From the NCBI GenBank assembly GCA_029938505.1, contig JAOZUV010000094.1:1-7461 (forward strand): a stretch of 7,461 bases of DNA, given 5' to 3'. This stretch comes from Bacteroidales bacterium. GTDB taxonomy: Bacteria; Bacteroidota; Bacteroidia; Bacteroidales; GCA-2711565. The notes below the pieces were generated by a model, which saw nothing but the letters and a program-made list of their open reading frames with translations, did not search any database and was not told where the DNA came from. Numbering within the stretch: the stretch's first letter is position 1; each line of letters starts with the position of its first letter. The position numbers and the translations under genes are program-made. Shown here in pieces: positions 6,718 to 7,461 of this stretch.

Positions 6718-6734
6718 AAAAGCTGTTGACTGTT
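6702..6734 (+). terminator. 12-bp hairpin after the winged-helix gene (possible terminator)
   Basis: AACAGTCAACAG (6702-6713) pairs perfectly with CTGTTGACTGTT (6723-6734) around a nine-base A-rich loop, starting seven bases after the stop codon. No U-tract follows, so classical intrinsic termination is uncertain. The left arm is also part of the inverted repeat that flanks the next gene, so the hairpin may belong to that repeat unit. Confidence 0.4.
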
Positions 6735-6797
6735 ATAACTAATGAATATTAGTAATTAGCCCAAATGGGACTGAGGAGGCGAAGCTATGTCCTGAAG

Positions 6798-6815
6798 ACA
6801 GTGAATAGTGAACAG
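6798..6815 (+). repeat. Degenerate internal repeat copy
   Basis: ACAGTGAATAGTGAACAG resembles the flanking arms (shared GTGAA and AGTGAACAG) in the same direction as the left arm. It ends ten bases before the four-helix-bundle ATG. Confidence 0.55.
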
Positions 6816-6825
6816 ATAAAAGAAA

Positions 6826-7170
6826 ATGGATCATAAAGAATTGGAAGTATGGAAAAAATCAATACCACTCGTTAAAGAAATTTATGAGTTGACACAAAAT
6901 TTTCCAGATTCAGAAAAATATGGTCTGGTCTCACAGATGAGACGATGTGCTGTGTCAATACCATCAAACATTGCTGAAGGATCCGGTCGAAATTCTGATA
7001 AAGAATTTATTCAATTTTTATATTACGCTCTTGGATCAATTGCCGAACTAGAAACCCAATTAATAATATCCAAAGAATTAAAATACTTATCATCAGATAC
7101 AATAACAACTAAACTCATTGAAGTTAGAAAAATATTAACCGGCTTAATCAAATACCTAAAGACAAAATGA
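6826..7170 (+). CDS. Four-helix-bundle protein (23S rRNA intervening-sequence protein family)
   Basis: Small 114-residue protein of the IVS-encoded 'S23' family, whose relatives include proteins coded inside intervening sequences of 23S rRNA and the Avd accessory proteins of diversity-generating retroelements. Family hallmarks are visible: ELEVWKKS (5-12), FPDSEKYGL (26-34), the strongly conserved QMRRCAVSIPSNIAEGSGR (37-55) and FIQFLYYALGSIAELETQL (61-79). The whole chain is helical and lacks catalytic motifs. The many basic residues fit nucleic-acid binding, as proposed for the family, but the molecular function is unknown. The family is often found as a single gene in Bacteroidota. The upstream sequence AGATAAAAGAAA offers only a purine-rich ribosome binding site. 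The gene lies between inverted repeats, 131 bases after the winged-helix gene and 36 bases before the UpxY-like gene, on the same strand. No sign of a reverse transcriptase or template repeat, so an Avd role is not supported here. Confidence 0.9.
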   Translation: MDHKELEVWKKSIPLVKEIYELTQNFPDSEKYGLVSQMRRCAVSIPSNIAEGSGRNSDKEFIQFLYYALGSIAELETQLIISKELKYLSSDTITTKLIEVRKILTGLIKYLKTK

Positions 7171-7174
7171 GCCC

Positions 7175-7205
7175 TTCACAGTTGACTGTTCACTCTTCAC
7201 TCAAT
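7175..7205 (-). repeat. Right inverted-repeat arm with duplicated end
   Basis: The minus strand carries the same core as 6697-6717 at 7195-7175. Outside it, ATTGAGTGAA is repeated (7205-7196), so relative to the left arm this copy has seven extra bases (GAGTGAA). It ends one base before the ATG of the UpxY-like gene at 7207. Confidence 0.8.
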
Positions 7206-7206
7206 C

Positions 7207-7461
7207 ATGAAAAATTCAGAAAAACAAAACATAAAACCAAATACTAGCAAACTTCTTTACTTTTGGTACGCCCTTTACACCCGTTCTCGTCAGGAAAAAA
7301 AGGTTTATCAGGAACTAACTAACAAAAATATTGATGCCTATTTACCTCTTGAAATAAAGATAAAGCAATGGAGTGACCGTAAAAAAAAGGTTGAAGAACC
7401 TATGATACGTTCATATGTATTTGTAAAAAGTAGTGAAAAAGAATATTACGATATTTTAAAT
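7207..7461 (+). CDS. UpxY/NusG-like transcription antiterminator, N-terminal part (cut by window edge)
   Basis: NusG paralogue of the UpxY/RfaH type, which rides on RNA polymerase and prevents premature termination within long polysaccharide operons. The first 85 codons are visible and the frame is open to the window end. After a polar lead of about 18 residues comes the NGN domain: YFWYALYTRSRQEKKVYQEL (18-37) with the usual WY-x-LYTR-x-R-x-E-K pattern. IDAYLPLEIKIKQWSDRKKKVEEPMIRSYVFVK follows, where the YLP and the SYVFV strand are typical of NGN folds. The KOW domain and the residues that would separate UpxY from general NusG are outside the window. The lead and the capsule context favour UpxY over housekeeping NusG. 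No Shine-Dalgarno sequence and no nearby TAnnTTTG are seen, so it may be read through from upstream. Confidence 0.88.
   Translation, partial: MKNSEKQNIKPNTSKLLYFWYALYTRSRQEKKVYQELTNKNIDAYLPLEIKIKQWSDRKKKVEEPMIRSYVFVKSSEKEYYDILN

Larger units (their letters stand above)
6694..7205 (+). mobile_element. IVS-like unit: four-helix-bundle gene between inverted repeats
   Basis: The left arm at 6697-6717 and the right arm at 7175-7195 are complementary over 21 bases with one mismatch; the core GAGTGAACAGTCAAC is perfect. The outer sequence ATTGAGTGAA (6694-6703) occurs again inverted at 7196-7205. A related direct copy lies at 6798-6815. The unit contains a single gene of the 23S rRNA intervening-sequence protein family. 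It exactly fills the space between the stop of one gene and the start of the next. No transposase is present and no target-site duplication was identified, so mobility is inferred only. Confidence 0.4.

Noticed and set aside
6694..7461. Diversity-generating retroelement (four-helix-bundle protein as Avd)
   Set aside because: No reverse transcriptase, template repeat or variable repeat is visible, and the sequence fits the stand-alone IVS-protein branch.

Overview
The window looks like a piece of a low-GC Bacteroidota genome, probably class Bacteroidia; the sequence does not allow a genus call. Three lines of evidence support this. Several genes are preceded by the Bacteroidota-type -7 element TAnnTTTG rather than a sigma70-like -10. 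Shine-Dalgarno sequences are mostly weak or absent. The gene families are also typical of the group: an SSC-lipobox Wza-like exporter, a Wzc-like tyrosine kinase, a UpxY-type NusG paralogue, and a four-helix-bundle protein of the 23S rRNA intervening-sequence (IVS) family.

Left part (about 1-2620) is housekeeping. The 5' end of topA (- strand, cut by the window edge) is divergent from miaB (+), a tRNA methylthiotransferase. miaB converges on ppa (-), a soluble inorganic pyrophosphatase whose catalytic signature is slightly atypical.

Right part (about 2700 to the end) is the start of a surface-polysaccharide (capsule/exopolysaccharide) locus, all on the + strand. A promoter at 2713-2745 leads into a Wza-like outer-membrane export lipoprotein and then a Wzc-like chain-length/tyrosine-kinase protein with a tail of nine consecutive Tyr-Gly pairs. 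Together these would form the envelope-spanning export machine, with cycles of tyrosine phosphorylation controlling assembly. Next comes a winged-helix protein fused to a degenerate nucleotidyltransferase-like domain. Its promoter -7 box is embedded in a perfect 12-bp inverted repeat, which suggests autoregulation. Then comes a roughly 0.5-kb unit holding a four-helix-bundle gene flanked by near-perfect 21-bp inverted repeats, resembling a 23S-rRNA-type IVS placed in a protein-coding locus. The window ends in the first 85 codons of a UpxY/NusG-like antiterminator, which presumably acts on the biosynthesis operon beyond the edge.

No tRNA, rRNA, CRISPR array or IS transposase is visible. No stretch of more than 300 bases lacks a gene; the longest gaps (279-469, 2618-2792, 6037-6160, 6695-6825) hold the promoters and repeats listed below. 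The points most worth a second look are the repeat-flanked four-helix-bundle unit, the operator-like palindrome at 6128-6156, the Tyr-Gly tail, and the G7/A7 tract early in the wzc-like gene.
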